Part shown: positions 46,599 through 55,882 of the stretch, one piece after another
How the letters are laid out: every line of letters starts with the position of its first letter
How positions within the stretch are numbered: the stretch's first letter is position 1
Assembly: GCA_030447725.1 (NCBI GenBank)
Contig: JAUJOQ010000001.1
Coordinates: 1-64,000 of the forward strand
DNA: 64,000 bases
Reading direction: 5' to 3'
DNA from: Thermoleophilaceae bacterium
Lineage (GTDB): Bacteria; Actinomycetota; Thermoleophilia; Solirubrobacterales; Thermoleophilaceae
Made by a program: the position numbers and the translations under genes
The notes under the pieces: model-generated
Databases searched by the model: none
Told to the model about the DNA's origin: nothing
Seen by the model: only the letters and a program-made list of their open reading frames with translations

Positions 46599-48029
46599 AT
46601 GGCCGTCGAAACCCACAGACGTCTCGGCGTTCGAGAGGCCGCGCCGCCCGCCTCCGCGCCCGAGGCTCCCCGGCGCCTTGCCCGCGCCGACCTGATGCTG
46701 CTCGCCTTCCTGGGCGTAGTCGCCACCGGCCTCCAGCTCCTGCGCCAGCCCGGGGTGCCCTCCTGGGACAGCGTGTGGCAGGAGGACGGCGCGATCTTCC
46801 TCACCGACGCCCTCGCGAACCCCTTCCTCGAAACGCTGGTAACCCCCTACAACGCCTACCTGCACACGCTTCCGCGGCTGATCGCGGGGCCCGTGGCGCT
46901 GGTCGGGCTCGAGCACGCGGCCCTCCTGATGACCTTCCTGTCAGCCCTCACGGTGACGCTCATCGCCATGTACGTCTACTTCGCCAGCGCCCGCGTCTTT
47001 CACACGCAGTGGGCGCGCGTGGTTCTGGCGATGTCCGTGGTGCTCCTGCCGGCGGCGGGATACGAGACCAACGCCAACATCGCCAACCTGCACTGGTACC
47101 TCATCTTCGCGTGCTTCTGGGTCTTCGTCGCCGCCCCGCGCACGACGGCGGGGATCGCCGTCGGGATCACGATCGTCGCCCTCGCCGTGCTCAGCGACCC
47201 GCTTGCCGCGCTGCTGGCGCCCCTGCCTCTCATCGCGCTCTGGCGTGACCGCACCTGGCGCGGCCGGGCCATCCCGCTCGTGTTCCTCGGCACGCTGGCG
47301 GTGCAACTCGTGCTGGGGGTGGTGGAGGATCCTGTGGCCCCTTACGCATCCTCCCACCTGCCGGCCGTGCCCAAGATCTACGCCCTGCGCGTGACCGGCT
47401 CCTTCCTCGTGGGGGACCTCTTCCTCGACAACTTCTGGAAACCATGGGGTCTGGCTTTCGCCCTCGCAGCGTTGCTGGTGGTGGCGGCAGTCTGCGCGTA
47501 CGGCCTCCTCCGCGCCGATCGGGGCCGGCGCCTGCTCATCGGCGGCAGCCTTGCGCTGTCGGTGGGCTACCTCACCGTTCCGCTCATGCTGCGCGGCACG
47601 GAGAACTTCCTCGACCGGGGCGACTTCAGCCTCAACGGGTCGCGCTACGTGCTACTGCCGATCCTCTTCCTCACCATCGCGGTGCTCCTCACCCTCGACA
47701 GGCGCGACCCGCGACTGTCGTCGCGGGCCTGGCGCAACGTTCAGATCGGCTTCTCGGCGCTCACCGCCGCCCTGGTGCTCACCAACTTCTCGATCTTCAC
47801 CGTCCGCAGCGGCGGGCCGGCGTGGAAGGAGTCGGTCGCCTCCGCCCGCGAGCGCTGTGCGACGGTCGGCGGGCGCCGGCCGGGCTCGCCGCCGAAGGTC
47901 GGGTCGATCCCCATTCGCCGCCTCCCCGCGGGCGATGTCCGCATCCCCATCGCCCCCAACGTCCGCATCACCCTTGAGACGCCCTACAGCCCCTTCGCCG
48001 TGACGGTGGACTGCCGTCACCTGCGCTGA
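46599..48029 (+). CDS. GT-C-like polytopic membrane protein upstream of the dprE genes
   Basis: A 476-residue protein with about eleven transmembrane segments. The first loop, SWDSVWQEDGAIFLTDALANPF, carries an acidic pair in the place where GT-C glycosyltransferases keep their catalytic aspartate. YNAYLHTLPRLIAG, ANIANLHWYLIFACFWVF and FSLNGSRYVLLPILFL follow. The last 90 residues form a soluble domain with VGSIPIRRLPAGDVRIPIAPNV. No family name can be given. Its position between the PAP2 phosphatase and the UbiA gene makes it a candidate arabinofuranosyl or ribofuranosyl transferase. Confidence 0.7.
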   Translation: MAVETHRRLGVREAAPPASAPEAPRRLARADLMLLAFLGVVATGLQLLRQPGVPSWDSVWQEDGAIFLTDALANPFLETLVTPYNAYLHTLPRLIAGPVALVGLEHAALLMTFLSALTVTLIAMYVYFASARVFHTQWARVVLAMSVVLLPAAGYETNANIANLHWYLIFACFWVFVAAPRTTAGIAVGITIVALAVLSDPLAALLAPLPLIALWRDRTWRGRAIPLVFLGTLAVQLVLGVVEDPVAPYASSHLPAVPKIYALRVTGSFLVGDLFLDNFWKPWGLAFALAALLVVAAVCAYGLLRADRGRRLLIGGSLALSVGYLTVPLMLRGTENFLDRGDFSLNGSRYVLLPILFLTIAVLLTLDRRDPRLSSRAWRNVQIGFSALTAALVLTNFSIFTVRSGGPAWKESVASARERCATVGGRRPGSPPKVGSIPIRRLPAGDVRIPIAPNVRITLETPYSPFAVTVDCRHLR

Positions 48030-48047
48030 GGGGGCACAACCAGCCCC

Positions 48048-48053
48048 TACAAT
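48048..48053 (+). promoter_or_regulatory. Candidate -10 (TACAAT) of the UbiA-DprE1-DprE2 operon
   Basis: TACAAT lies 32 bases before the ATG at 48085, just after the previous stop. No clear -35 is present at 17 bases. Confidence 0.4.
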
Positions 48054-48084
48054 CGCTGGCCGGCCCTCCGTCGCCACCCAACCC

Positions 48085-49041
48085 ATGCCCATTCTCGAGA
48101 AAGAGTCGCCCGCCGCACCCTCCACAGTCGACGCCCCCGGGGCCGACCGGCGCAGGGGCCCGATGCCGCTCCTCGTACTCGAGACGATGCGGCCGAAGCA
48201 GTGGTCGAAGAACGCCTTCGTGTTCGCCGGCCTGCTCTTCGCGGGGGAGGTCCTCGACCTCGATTCGGTGCTGAAGACCGTGATCGTGGCGGTGGCCTTC
48301 TGTCTCGTGAGCGGGGCCACGTATCTGCTCAACGACGCCGTGGACGCGGAAGCCGACCGCCACAGTCCGCGCACGGCGTCGCGCCCGATCGCGCGCGGAG
48401 ACCTCTCGCCGCGCACCGCCCTGGTGGCGGCTGTTGTCGCGTCCCTCGGCGGGGCGGCTCTCACGGCCGCTGTCAACTGGGAGTCGCTCGTGACCCTGCT
48501 CGGCTACGTGATCCTCCAGATCGGCTACTCGAACTGGCTCAAGCACGTGCTGTTCGTGGACGTGATGGCGATCGCGGGCGGCTTCGTGCTGCGAGCGCTC
48601 GCCGGCGGCGTGGCGATCGGCGTGCCGATCTCCTCGTGGCTTCTGCTGTGCACCGGACTGCTGGCCCTCTTCCTCGGGCTCACCAAGCGGCGCGGGGAGG
48701 CGGTGGCCCTCGGCGGCTCCTCGCAGCCCAAGCGCGCCGTGCTCGAGAGCTACTCGGTCGGGCTGCTCGACGAGCTGATCGCCGTAGTGACCCCCACCAC
48801 CGTCGTGGCCTACGCCCTCTACGCCGTCACGGGCGCTGCCACCGACCTGATGCTGCTCACGGTGCCGTTCGTGATGTACGGGATCTTCCGGGTGCTGTTT
48901 CTCATCCACCACCACTCGGGAGTCACCGACGAGCCCGCCGTGGTGGTGTGGCGCGACCGGCCGCTGCTGGTCTGCGTGGTGTCCTGGGCGCTGTGCGCCG
49001 GGGTCATCACCCTGGCGAGCGGCGGACCTCCGGCTACGTGA
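48085..49041 (+). CDS. Decaprenyl-phosphate phosphoribosyltransferase (UbiA family)
   Basis: Transfers phosphoribose from PRPP to decaprenyl phosphate, the first committed step to decaprenyl-phosphoryl-arabinose. The 318-residue protein has about nine membrane helices. [27 protein letters not shown] N-terminus (here [17 protein letters not shown]) and [10 protein letters not shown] at 83-92 (first Asp-rich motif) match Rv3806c-type enzymes, and [27 protein letters not shown] is the second conserved block. The stop overlaps the DprE1 start (GTGA), which supports the pathway assignment over a quinone prenyltransferase. Confidence 0.9.
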   Translation: MPILEKESPAAPSTVDAPGADRRRGPMPLLVLETMRPKQWSKNAFVFAGLLFAGEVLDLDSVLKTVIVAVAFCLVSGATYLLNDAVDAEADRHSPRTASRPIARGDLSPRTALVAAVVASLGGAALTAAVNWESLVTLLGYVILQIGYSNWLKHVLFVDVMAIAGGFVLRALAGGVAIGVPISSWLLLCTGLLALFLGLTKRRGEAVALGGSSQPKRAVLESYSVGLLDELIAVVTPTTVVAYALYAVTGAATDLMLLTVPFVMYGIFRVLFLIHHHSGVTDEPAVVVWRDRPLLVCVVSWALCAGVITLASGGPPAT

Positions 49042-50453
49042 GTGCGGTTGCCGCGAGGGAGGCGCTCGCGTCGAGAGACCGCGAGGCGGCGACCGCCGGC
49101 CCAGAGCCCCGGCTGCTCGCGGGTTGGGGCCGCACGGCAGCGACCCGCGGGACCGTGCACCGGCCGGTGGAGCCGGGCGAGGTCTGCACGGCGCTGCGCA
49201 ACGCCCCCCCGCGAGGCGTGATCGCCCGCGGCCTCGGCCGCGCCTACGGGGACGCCGCCCAGAATGCGGGGGGCGAGGTGCTGGACATGACGGCGCTCGC
49301 CGGCGTGCGGCGCATGGACCTCGAGAGCGGGATCGTGGTTGTCGACGCCGGACTCTCGCTTGACGCCCTCACGCGGCTCCTCCTGCCCTTCGGCTGGTTC
49401 GTCGCGGTCTCCCCCGGCACCCGCTACGTGACGGTCGGCGGGGCGATCGCCAGCGACATCCACGGCAAGAACCACCACCGCGACGGCTCGTTCTGTGAGC
49501 ACGTGCTCGGCTTCGCGCTCGTCACACCCGGCGGCAACCGCCTGGAGGTCACTCCCGGCGGGATGCCGGACCAGTTCTGGGCCACCGCCGGGGGGATGGG
49601 TCTGACCGGCGTGATCGTGGAGGCCACGCTGGCGCTCTTGCCCGTCGAGACCGCGCGGATGCGCGTGGACACCGAGCGCGCCGCCGACCTCGACGACGCG
49701 ATGGCGCGCATGGAGGCGGGCGACGACCGCTACCGCTACTCGGTGGCGTGGATCGACTGCCTCGCTCCCGGGCGCCGGCTCGGGCGCTCGGTGCTGCTGC
49801 GCGGCGAGCACGCACGCCTCGAGGACCTGCCCGCCGGCGAGCGCTCGGAGGCGCTCGTGCGGTCGGCGGGCAAGCGCCTGGCCGCTCCACCCTGGGTGCC
49901 CGGTGGCCTCGTGAACCGGCTGTCGGTTGCCGCCTTCAACGAAGCCTACTTCCGCAGGGCGCCGCGCGAGAGCCGCAATGCGATCGAGCCGCTCGACGCG
50001 TTCTTCTATCCGCTCGACGCCGTGCGGGGATGGAACCGCCTGTACGGGCCGCGGGGATTTCTCCAGTACCAGTTCGTGGTGCCCTTCGGCGCCGAGGCCG
50101 CGGTGCGGACGGCGCTCGAGCGCCTCTCAGAGGCCGGATGCGCCTCGTTCCTCGCCGTGCTCAAGCGCTTCGGCGAGCAGCGGGGGCTGATCTCGTTTCC
50201 CATGCCGGGGTGGACGCTCGCCCTCGACATCCCGGCGGCCGTGCCCGGTCTGGGTCCGCTCCTCGATTCACTGGACGAGCTCGTGGCCGGCGCCCGCGGG
50301 CGCGTCTACCTGGCGAAGGACTCGCGGATGCGGCCCGAGCTGCTCGAGGCGATGTACCCGCGCCTGCCCGACTGGCGCGCGATCCGCTCGCGCCTGGACC
50401 CCGACTGCGTGATGCACTCAGACCTCGCCGAGCGCGTGGGGCTGCTCCGATGA
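49038..50453 (+). CDS. dprE1: Decaprenylphosphoryl-beta-D-ribose 2'-epimerase flavoprotein subunit
   Basis: Oxidises the 2'-OH of decaprenyl-phosphoryl-ribose using FAD. The 471-residue vanillyl-alcohol-oxidase-fold protein has [12 protein letters not shown] near 65-76, [20 protein letters not shown] at 133-152 (FAD site), [11 protein letters not shown], and the YLAKDSR motif with K427. In [13 protein letters not shown], the position of the M. tuberculosis Cys387 targeted by benzothiazinones holds Ala395. Upstream and downstream genes are coupled (GTGA and ATGA). The frame that extends to 48201 is antibiologic because it overlaps the UbiA gene. Confidence 0.93.
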   Translation: MSAVAAREALASRDREAATAGPEPRLLAGWGRTAATRGTVHRPVEPGEVCTALRNAPPRGVIARGLGRAYGDAAQNAGGEVLDMTALAGVRRMDLESGIVVVDAGLSLDALTRLLLPFGWFVAVSPGTRYVTVGGAIASDIHGKNHHRDGSFCEHVLGFALVTPGGNRLEVTPGGMPDQFWATAGGMGLTGVIVEATLALLPVETARMRVDTERAADLDDAMARMEAGDDRYRYSVAWIDCLAPGRRLGRSVLLRGEHARLEDLPAGERSEALVRSAGKRLAAPPWVPGGLVNRLSVAAFNEAYFRRAPRESRNAIEPLDAFFYPLDAVRGWNRLYGPRGFLQYQFVVPFGAEAAVRTALERLSEAGCASFLAVLKRFGEQRGLISFPMPGWTLALDIPAAVPGLGPLLDSLDELVAGARGRVYLAKDSRMRPELLEAMYPRLPDWRAIRSRLDPDCVMHSDLAERVGLLR

Positions 50454-51211
50454 AGGACGCCCTGGGCACGGTGCAGTCGGTGCTGGTGCTCGGCGGAACG
50501 TCGGAGATCGCCCTGGCCACCGTGAGGGCGCTGGTGGCAGAGCGCACCCGCACGGTGGTGCTGGCGGTGCGTGACCCTGAGCGCTTGCGACAGGAGGAAG
50601 CCGCTCTACGGGCCGCCGGGGCGGAGACCGTGGAGCTCGTGCCCTTCGACGCGCTCGACTTCAGCTCGCACGCGGCCTTCGTGGACGAGACCTTCGACCG
50701 CCACGGGGACTTCGACCTCGTGCTGCTGGCCTTCGGCGTGCTGGGCGATCAGGCGGTGGCCGAGCGCGACGCGCGACACGCCTGCGAGGTGGTGCAGACG
50801 AACTTCACGGGCGCCGTGAGCGTGACGGTGCCCCTGGTGGCGCGTCTAAGAGCCCAGGGTCACGGCGCGCTGGCGTTCCTCTCGTCGGTGGCCGCCGAGC
50901 GCGCCCGAAAGGCCAACTACGTCTACGGCGCCTCGAAGGCCGGCCTCGACGCCTTCGCCCAGGGTCTCGGCGACTCGCTGCACGGCTCGGGCGTACACGT
51001 GATGGTGGTGCGCCCCGGCTTCGTGCACACGAAGATGACCGAGGGTATGAAGCCGGCGCCCTTCGCCACGACGCCGGACGAGGTGGCGCAGGCGATCGTC
51101 GCGGGCCTGCGCAGGGACGACCACACGGTGTGGGCACCCGCCATCCTACGGGCCGTGATGGCGGTGCTGCGCCACCTGCCGCGCGCCGTCTTTCGACGGA
51201 TCCCCGGCTAG
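50450..51211 (+). CDS. dprE2: Decaprenylphosphoryl-2-keto-ribose reductase
   Basis: The NADH-dependent partner that reduces the 2-keto intermediate to decaprenyl-phosphoryl-arabinose, the only known donor of D-arabinofuranose in actinobacteria. The 253-residue SDR shows [18 protein letters not shown] (11-28), [33 protein letters not shown] (active-site Ser, Y159 and K163) and [14 protein letters not shown], which is typical of DprE2. ATGA overlap with dprE1. The adjoining UbiA, DprE1 and PAP2 genes complete the pathway. Confidence 0.92.
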   Translation: MKDALGTVQSVLVLGGTSEIALATVRALVAERTRTVVLAVRDPERLRQEEAALRAAGAETVELVPFDALDFSSHAAFVDETFDRHGDFDLVLLAFGVLGDQAVAERDARHACEVVQTNFTGAVSVTVPLVARLRAQGHGALAFLSSVAAERARKANYVYGASKAGLDAFAQGLGDSLHGSGVHVMVVRPGFVHTKMTEGMKPAPFATTPDEVAQAIVAGLRRDDHTVWAPAILRAVMAVLRHLPRAVFRRIPG

Positions 51212-51227
51212 CTTACGGACGCGTGCA

Positions 51228-52172
51228 CTAGTCGCGCGGGCGCCTGCGGGCGATCACCGGCATGACGCCCGCGTAGAGCAGCTCGACGCCTATCTGGACC
51301 AGCCGCACCACGAGAGCCACGGCGAGGGCGACCGCGGCGGGCACGGCGGCGGCCACCGCCACCGCCACCCCGGCTTCGCGCGCACCGAGAGAGCCCGGCA
51401 GCACGAAGCCGATCACCCCGGCGGCAAAGCCGAGTGAGTACGAGGCCACGAGCACGGCACTCTCGTCGGCCGGCACGTCGTGCAGGGCGTGAGTCATGGC
51501 GAGGACCGACACGCCGGCCACGATGAGCGACACGACAAAGAGGGCGAAGAACACCAGCACGCTGGAAAAGGGCAGTGAGACCGGCAACGGCTCCCGCCCG
51601 AACCGGCGCAGAGCACGGTTGACCAGCGAGTGAAACACTCGCGGGTGAAGCGAGAGGAGCCCGGCTACCGGCACCGCCAGCACGAGCCAGCGCAGCGAGT
51701 GCTCCTCGAACGCGGGGAGCGTGAGCACGAGGTAGGTGCTCACGGCCACGGCCGCCGTGAAGGTGAAGGCCACCTCGTAGGCCACGCTTGCCGTGCACAC
51801 GCGCTTCGATACGCCCTCGCGCTGGGACAGCGCGATCCGGCCAACGGCCATCAGGGCGCTCGTGGGAACGTAACGGGCCAGGAGGGTGGTGCTCCAGATC
51901 GAGCGCGCCTTCCACCGCGGGAGCGTGCCGCCCAGCGAGTGCAGCATCCCCCGCCACAGCTCGATGTGCATCCACTGGAAGGCAAGCAGGCAGAGCACCG
52001 ACAGCGCGAGCCATCCGGGGCGGAAGCGCCACGCGATGTCGGGCAGGCTCGACCACTGGCTCGCTAGGGCGAAGCCGAGGCTGACGGCGACGAGGACGGC
52101 GACCGCGGCCACGAGCGCCCTGCCGCGCCAAGGGCCCCGCTCGGAATCGGGTAGGGAGACGTTGAGGGCCAC
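51228..52172 (-). CDS. Flippase-like LPG synthase TM/YbhN-family membrane protein
   Basis: A 314-residue protein with about eight transmembrane helices of the lysylphosphatidylglycerol-synthase TM (UPF0104) family. Recognisable parts are FQWMHIELWRGMLHSLGG, LLARYVPTSALMAVGRIAL, and SYSLGFAAGVIGFVLPGSLGAREAGV, whose PGSLGAREA block is the family signature. Members occur in glycan gene clusters and are suspected lipid or glycolipid flippases. Its place directly after dprE2 makes it a candidate translocator of the lipid-linked arabinose. GTG start, convergent with dprE2. Confidence 0.85.
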   Translation of the reverse strand: MALNVSLPDSERGPWRGRALVAAVAVLVAVSLGFALASQWSSLPDIAWRFRPGWLALSVLCLLAFQWMHIELWRGMLHSLGGTLPRWKARSIWSTTLLARYVPTSALMAVGRIALSQREGVSKRVCTASVAYEVAFTFTAAVAVSTYLVLTLPAFEEHSLRWLVLAVPVAGLLSLHPRVFHSLVNRALRRFGREPLPVSLPFSSVLVFFALFVVSLIVAGVSVLAMTHALHDVPADESAVLVASYSLGFAAGVIGFVLPGSLGAREAGVAVAVAAAVPAAVALAVALVVRLVQIGVELLYAGVMPVIARRRPRD

Positions 52173-52240
52173 GGAAGCTGCTGATGATGGCAGCCCCGCA
52201 GCCCGCGCCGGTAGTTGCGGATGCCTCCGATGCCCTTCAC

Positions 52241-52246
52241 TACGGT
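52241..52246 (+). promoter_or_regulatory. Candidate -10 (TACGGT) for a leaderless transcript
   Basis: TACGGT, six bases, then ATG at 52253. Third copy of the TACGGT-N6-start arrangement in this window; it decides the start of the next gene over the ATG at 52184. Confidence 0.55.
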
Positions 52247-52252
52247 GGTGGA

Positions 52253-53890
52253 ATGCCTGCGAGCATCAAGAGTCCCCCGGACGAGGTTGCACCTGCGCCG
52301 GCAAGGACCTCCGGGCGCGGGATCGCCGCCGCGATCAGGCGGCGCTTGGCGCCCGTCTCGCCCGGCGCGCTCGTGGCCACGGGCGGGGTTGCCGCCCTGG
52401 CCATCTTCTTCTTCTTCAACGTGAACGCTCAGCTCTGGCTGGACGAGGCCCTCAGCGTGAACATCTCCCGGCTGCCGCTGACAGAGATCCCCGACGCGCT
52501 GCGGCAGGACAACTCGGCGCCGTTTCACTACCTGCTTCTCCACGTCTGGATGGAGGTCTTCGGTGAAGGCAACTTCGCCGCTCGCTCGCTGTCGGGGGTG
52601 GCGGTGCTCGCCACCGTGCCCGCCGTATGGCTTGCGGGGCGCAGGATCGGTGGCGACTGGACGGCTTGGACTGCCGCGCTGCTCGTGGCCACGTCTCCCT
52701 TTGCGGGTCTCTATGCGACGCAGGCTCGCATGTACGCCGTGGTGATCCTCCTCACCGCCCTCGGCTACCTGGCGCTGACCTCAGTGCTGGCGCGGCCGTC
52801 CCCGGCGCGCGTGGTGGCGCTCGCACTGGTCAGCGGACTGCTGATGCTCACCCACTACTGGTCCTTCTACCTGCTGGCGGCGGTCTTCTCCGTTCTCGTG
52901 GTGTCCCTGGCATGGACGCGGCGGCGCAGGGCGGTCCTCTGGGCGGCGGGGGGCATCGCCGGCGGAGCCCTGCTCATGCTGCCCTGGCTGCCGGTGTTCC
53001 TCTTTCAGATCGAGAACACCGGGACGCCATGGGGCAACCCCACCTCGTACAAGTTCCTGGTGGACATCGGGGAGTACTTCGCGGACACCAACCGGGCCCG
53101 CTGGTACCTGACCCCCGCAGCGCCTCCGGGCAGGATTCTCGGAGTGCTGCTGGTGGTGCTGGCGGGACTCGCCGTCCTGCGCACGCGTGCCTCCGCAGCC
53201 GAGCCCGAGAGCGCAAAGGCGGTGGCCGGGAGGCGACACAGCATGTCGCTGGCCGCGGTGGTCCTCGGCACCGTCGCGCTCGCGGTCATCGCCAGCAAGG
53301 TGAAGCCGGTCACGTTCGAGTCCCGGTACCTCGCCGTGGTGTTCGTGCCGTTCATCCTGCTCGTGGCCACCGGCATCAGCCTCGTGGCAGGGCGCTACCT
53401 GCGGCTGGGGCTCACCGCAGCCGTGGTCCTTCTCGGAGTGATCGGCAGCGCCGCCAACATCGACGCAGAGCGCTCACATGCTCCGGAGATCGCGGCCGCC
53501 GTCGAGCGCTCGGCACAGGAGGGAGACGTGGTGGCGTACTGCCCCGATCAGCTGGCGCCACCCGTTGACCGGCTGCTGGGCCCCGGACTCAAGCAGGTGA
53601 CCCTGCCCACGGACTCGACCTCCGAGCGGGTGAACTGGGTCGACTACGCCGCGCGCATCGCGGCCACAGATCCGGCGGCGTTCGCACAAGAGGCGGATCG
53701 GATGGCGGGACCGGATAACGACGTCTGGCTTGTCTGGGCTGACGGATATGGCGCCTATGGCGGCCAATGCGGCGCCGTCGCCCAAGAGCTCGGCAGGGTG
53801 CGACCGACGCCCGAGCAGCCGATCGTGGTCTCGCACGCCACCAACTACTTCGAGCCCTCGAACCTGCGCCGCTACCGGCCGGGTGGCTGA
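52253..53890 (+). CDS. GT39-like (GT-C) membrane glycosyltransferase
   Basis: A 545-residue protein with about eleven transmembrane segments. The first external loop contains NVNAQLWLDEALSVNISRLPLTEI with the DE pair typical of PMT/ArnT-type GT-C enzymes, and DNSAPFHYLLLHVWMEVFGEGNFAARSLS is the matching second part. LYATQARMYAVVILLTALGYLALT and THYWSFYLLAAVFSVLVVSL also fit this family. The C-terminal soluble part (VSRGRY-like strand FESRYLAVVFVPFI, then EIAAAVERSAQEGDVVAYCP) may bind the acceptor. It probably uses a polyprenyl-phosphate sugar. ATG 52253 is chosen from the leaderless promoter. Confidence 0.85.
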   Translation: MPASIKSPPDEVAPAPARTSGRGIAAAIRRRLAPVSPGALVATGGVAALAIFFFFNVNAQLWLDEALSVNISRLPLTEIPDALRQDNSAPFHYLLLHVWMEVFGEGNFAARSLSGVAVLATVPAVWLAGRRIGGDWTAWTAALLVATSPFAGLYATQARMYAVVILLTALGYLALTSVLARPSPARVVALALVSGLLMLTHYWSFYLLAAVFSVLVVSLAWTRRRRAVLWAAGGIAGGALLMLPWLPVFLFQIENTGTPWGNPTSYKFLVDIGEYFADTNRARWYLTPAAPPGRILGVLLVVLAGLAVLRTRASAAEPESAKAVAGRRHSMSLAAVVLGTVALAVIASKVKPVTFESRYLAVVFVPFILLVATGISLVAGRYLRLGLTAAVVLLGVIGSAANIDAERSHAPEIAAAVERSAQEGDVVAYCPDQLAPPVDRLLGPGLKQVTLPTDSTSERVNWVDYAARIAATDPAAFAQEADRMAGPDNDVWLVWADGYGAYGGQCGAVAQELGRVRPTPEQPIVVSHATNYFEPSNLRRYRPGG

Positions 53891-53935
53891 CGCCCGCCAA
53901 GTCCCTCCTCGACCGCCGCGCGCCCGCCTCGACCG

Positions 53936-55882
53936 ATGAGACTGCCGAACCGGTTGCAACCCGCGCGGTCGGTCCGTCGCTTCACCGCCGGCGCACGCTC
54001 CCTTGCACATGACCCAAAGGCGCTCGCGGTCCTGGCGGCGCTCGCGCTCGTGCTCGTCTTCTACTCCGGGACGGCGTGGACGAGTGCGACGACGTTCCCG
54101 GTTCAGGTCGATGTCGGCGGTCGCGACTACTTCAACCTGCTGACGGACGCCTTCCTGCACGGCCAAGCGGACCTGCTGGTCGAGCCGTCGCCGCAGCTTC
54201 GCGCTCTCGACGATCCCTACGACGCCGCGAAGAACATCACCGCCAACCGACTGCACGACCTGTCGCTCTACGAAGACCGCTACTACCTGTACTGGCCGCC
54301 GACTCCGGTGCTGACCCTGTTCCTGCCCGGGCGGGTGGCGCTGCTGGGAGGTGATCTGCCCGAGCGCGCGGCGATCGTGATCTATACGTTCGTGGGGCTT
54401 CTGTTCGCACTGGCGCTGCTGCGCTACCTGGTGCGCCGGAACCTGCCGGGCACGCCCGACTGGATGCTCGCACTTGCGGGTCTCGCGATCGCCACCGCCA
54501 ACGTCGCCCCGTACCTGCTGCGCCGCCCCACCGTGTACGAAGTCGCGATCTCGGCCGGCTACTGCTTCGTGATGGCGGCGGCGTACTTCCTGCTGCGGGG
54601 GACTCTCGAAGAGCCCGGAAGGTGGCGGCGACTGCTCGCAGGAAGCGTCTGCCTTGCGCTGGCCGTCGGCGCCCGGGCCACCCTGGTGGTGGCAGGCGCC
54701 CTCGCGGTGGCCGCGCTCGTATATCTGCTGCGGCGAGGGCAGCTTCCGAGCTGGGCGCTACGGCGCCGAGCCGCCCTGGTGCTCTTCGGTCCCGTCGCGC
54801 TGGCTGTGGTGCTGCTGCTCGCCTACAACGTGGTGCGCTTCGACGACGTCACCGAGTTCGGCCTCGTCTATCAGCTCAACGACCTCGACCCATATCCCCC
54901 GGACTTCGCCCACCTCGTGCCGAGCCTCTACTTCTATCTGCTCGCTCCCGCCGACATCGATCTCAACTTCCCCTACTTCCACCATCCCTTCCCGGCGGAG
55001 TTCCCCGGCCCGGTACCCCCCGGATTCAACAGGGAGACGATCAGCGGCCTGCTGCCGAACGCGCCGATCGTCGTGCTGGCTCTCGTGGCGCTACCGCTCA
55101 TGATGCGCTCGGCGCTTCCACAGCGTCGCGAGCTGGCCGGGGTGATGCTCGTTGCCACGGGCGTCGGCGCCCTCATGGTGCTCGTGGTGGTCGTGCCCAT
55201 CTACGCGGCCACGATGCGCTACAGCATGGACTTCACCACCCTGTTCCTGGTGCCCGGCCTGCTGGCGTGGATGCTGCTGGCGCAAGCCGCCGGGAATCGG
55301 CACCTGGGCAGGCTGATCGCCGTGAGCGGCGCGGGGCTCATCCTGTACAGCGTGGCCCTCGGCGTGGCACTCAGCTTCACCGGCGAGAAGGACGGTCTGC
55401 GAGTTGGCCACCCGGGGTTCTACGAGCGCCTCGAGCGGGCGGCGAGCGTGCTGCCGGTGGCCGCCACCGCCGTCGCCGGGGAGCCCGTGATCACGGAGGC
55501 CACCAGCCCAGCGGGCTTCGTGAAGGACGCCGGCTGGTTGGACGTGAGCGTGGGAGAGCTGTTCGTGCTCCAAGTCGGATACGAGGAGCCCGCCAGGCTG
55601 AAGATCATCTCCCCCGACCGGCGCGACGTGCTGCTGCGAGCGGTCACCAGAGCGCCGCCGCGCGGAGCGGACGGCGTGGCGATCAAGAACCGCAAGCGGC
55701 CGGAGATCTCGATGCTGCCGGTCACGAATGCCGACGTCGAAGCGCGCGTGACGCTAGAGCGCGGGTTGAACTACATCGAGCTCAGGCCCATCGACCCGCC
55801 GGCTCCGCCCAAGGGAAAGAGCCCCCTGATCACGCCCGTCGTCACACTCGAGAACGTCCGGCTGGCGAGGAGTGACGGCTAG
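53936..55882 (+). CDS. GT-C-like membrane protein
   Basis: A 648-residue protein with about eleven transmembrane helices and an external C-terminal domain of 130 residues. The first loop carries VDVGGRDYFNLLTDAFLHGQADLLVEPSPQL, an acidic/aromatic motif in the position of GT-C catalytic residues, and LYEDRYYLYWPPTPVLTLFLPG follows. No family name is certain. It follows the GT39-like gene by 45 bases on the same strand, so the two probably form a unit. Overlaps the convergent methyltransferase by four bases. Confidence 0.75.
   Translation: MRLPNRLQPARSVRRFTAGARSLAHDPKALAVLAALALVLVFYSGTAWTSATTFPVQVDVGGRDYFNLLTDAFLHGQADLLVEPSPQLRALDDPYDAAKNITANRLHDLSLYEDRYYLYWPPTPVLTLFLPGRVALLGGDLPERAAIVIYTFVGLLFALALLRYLVRRNLPGTPDWMLALAGLAIATANVAPYLLRRPTVYEVAISAGYCFVMAAAYFLLRGTLEEPGRWRRLLAGSVCLALAVGARATLVVAGALAVAALVYLLRRGQLPSWALRRRAALVLFGPVALAVVLLLAYNVVRFDDVTEFGLVYQLNDLDPYPPDFAHLVPSLYFYLLAPADIDLNFPYFHHPFPAEFPGPVPPGFNRETISGLLPNAPIVVLALVALPLMMRSALPQRRELAGVMLVATGVGALMVLVVVVPIYAATMRYSMDFTTLFLVPGLLAWMLLAQAAGNRHLGRLIAVSGAGLILYSVALGVALSFTGEKDGLRVGHPGFYERLERAASVLPVAATAVAGEPVITEATSPAGFVKDAGWLDVSVGELFVLQVGYEEPARLKIISPDRRDVLLRAVTRAPPRGADGVAIKNRKRPEISMLPVTNADVEARVTLERGLNYIELRPIDPPAPPKGKSPLITPVVTLENVRLARSDG

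Noticed and set aside
48201..49037. Apparent N-terminal extension of DprE1
   Set aside because: It overlaps the UbiA gene in another frame; the GTGA junction at 49038 marks the real start.
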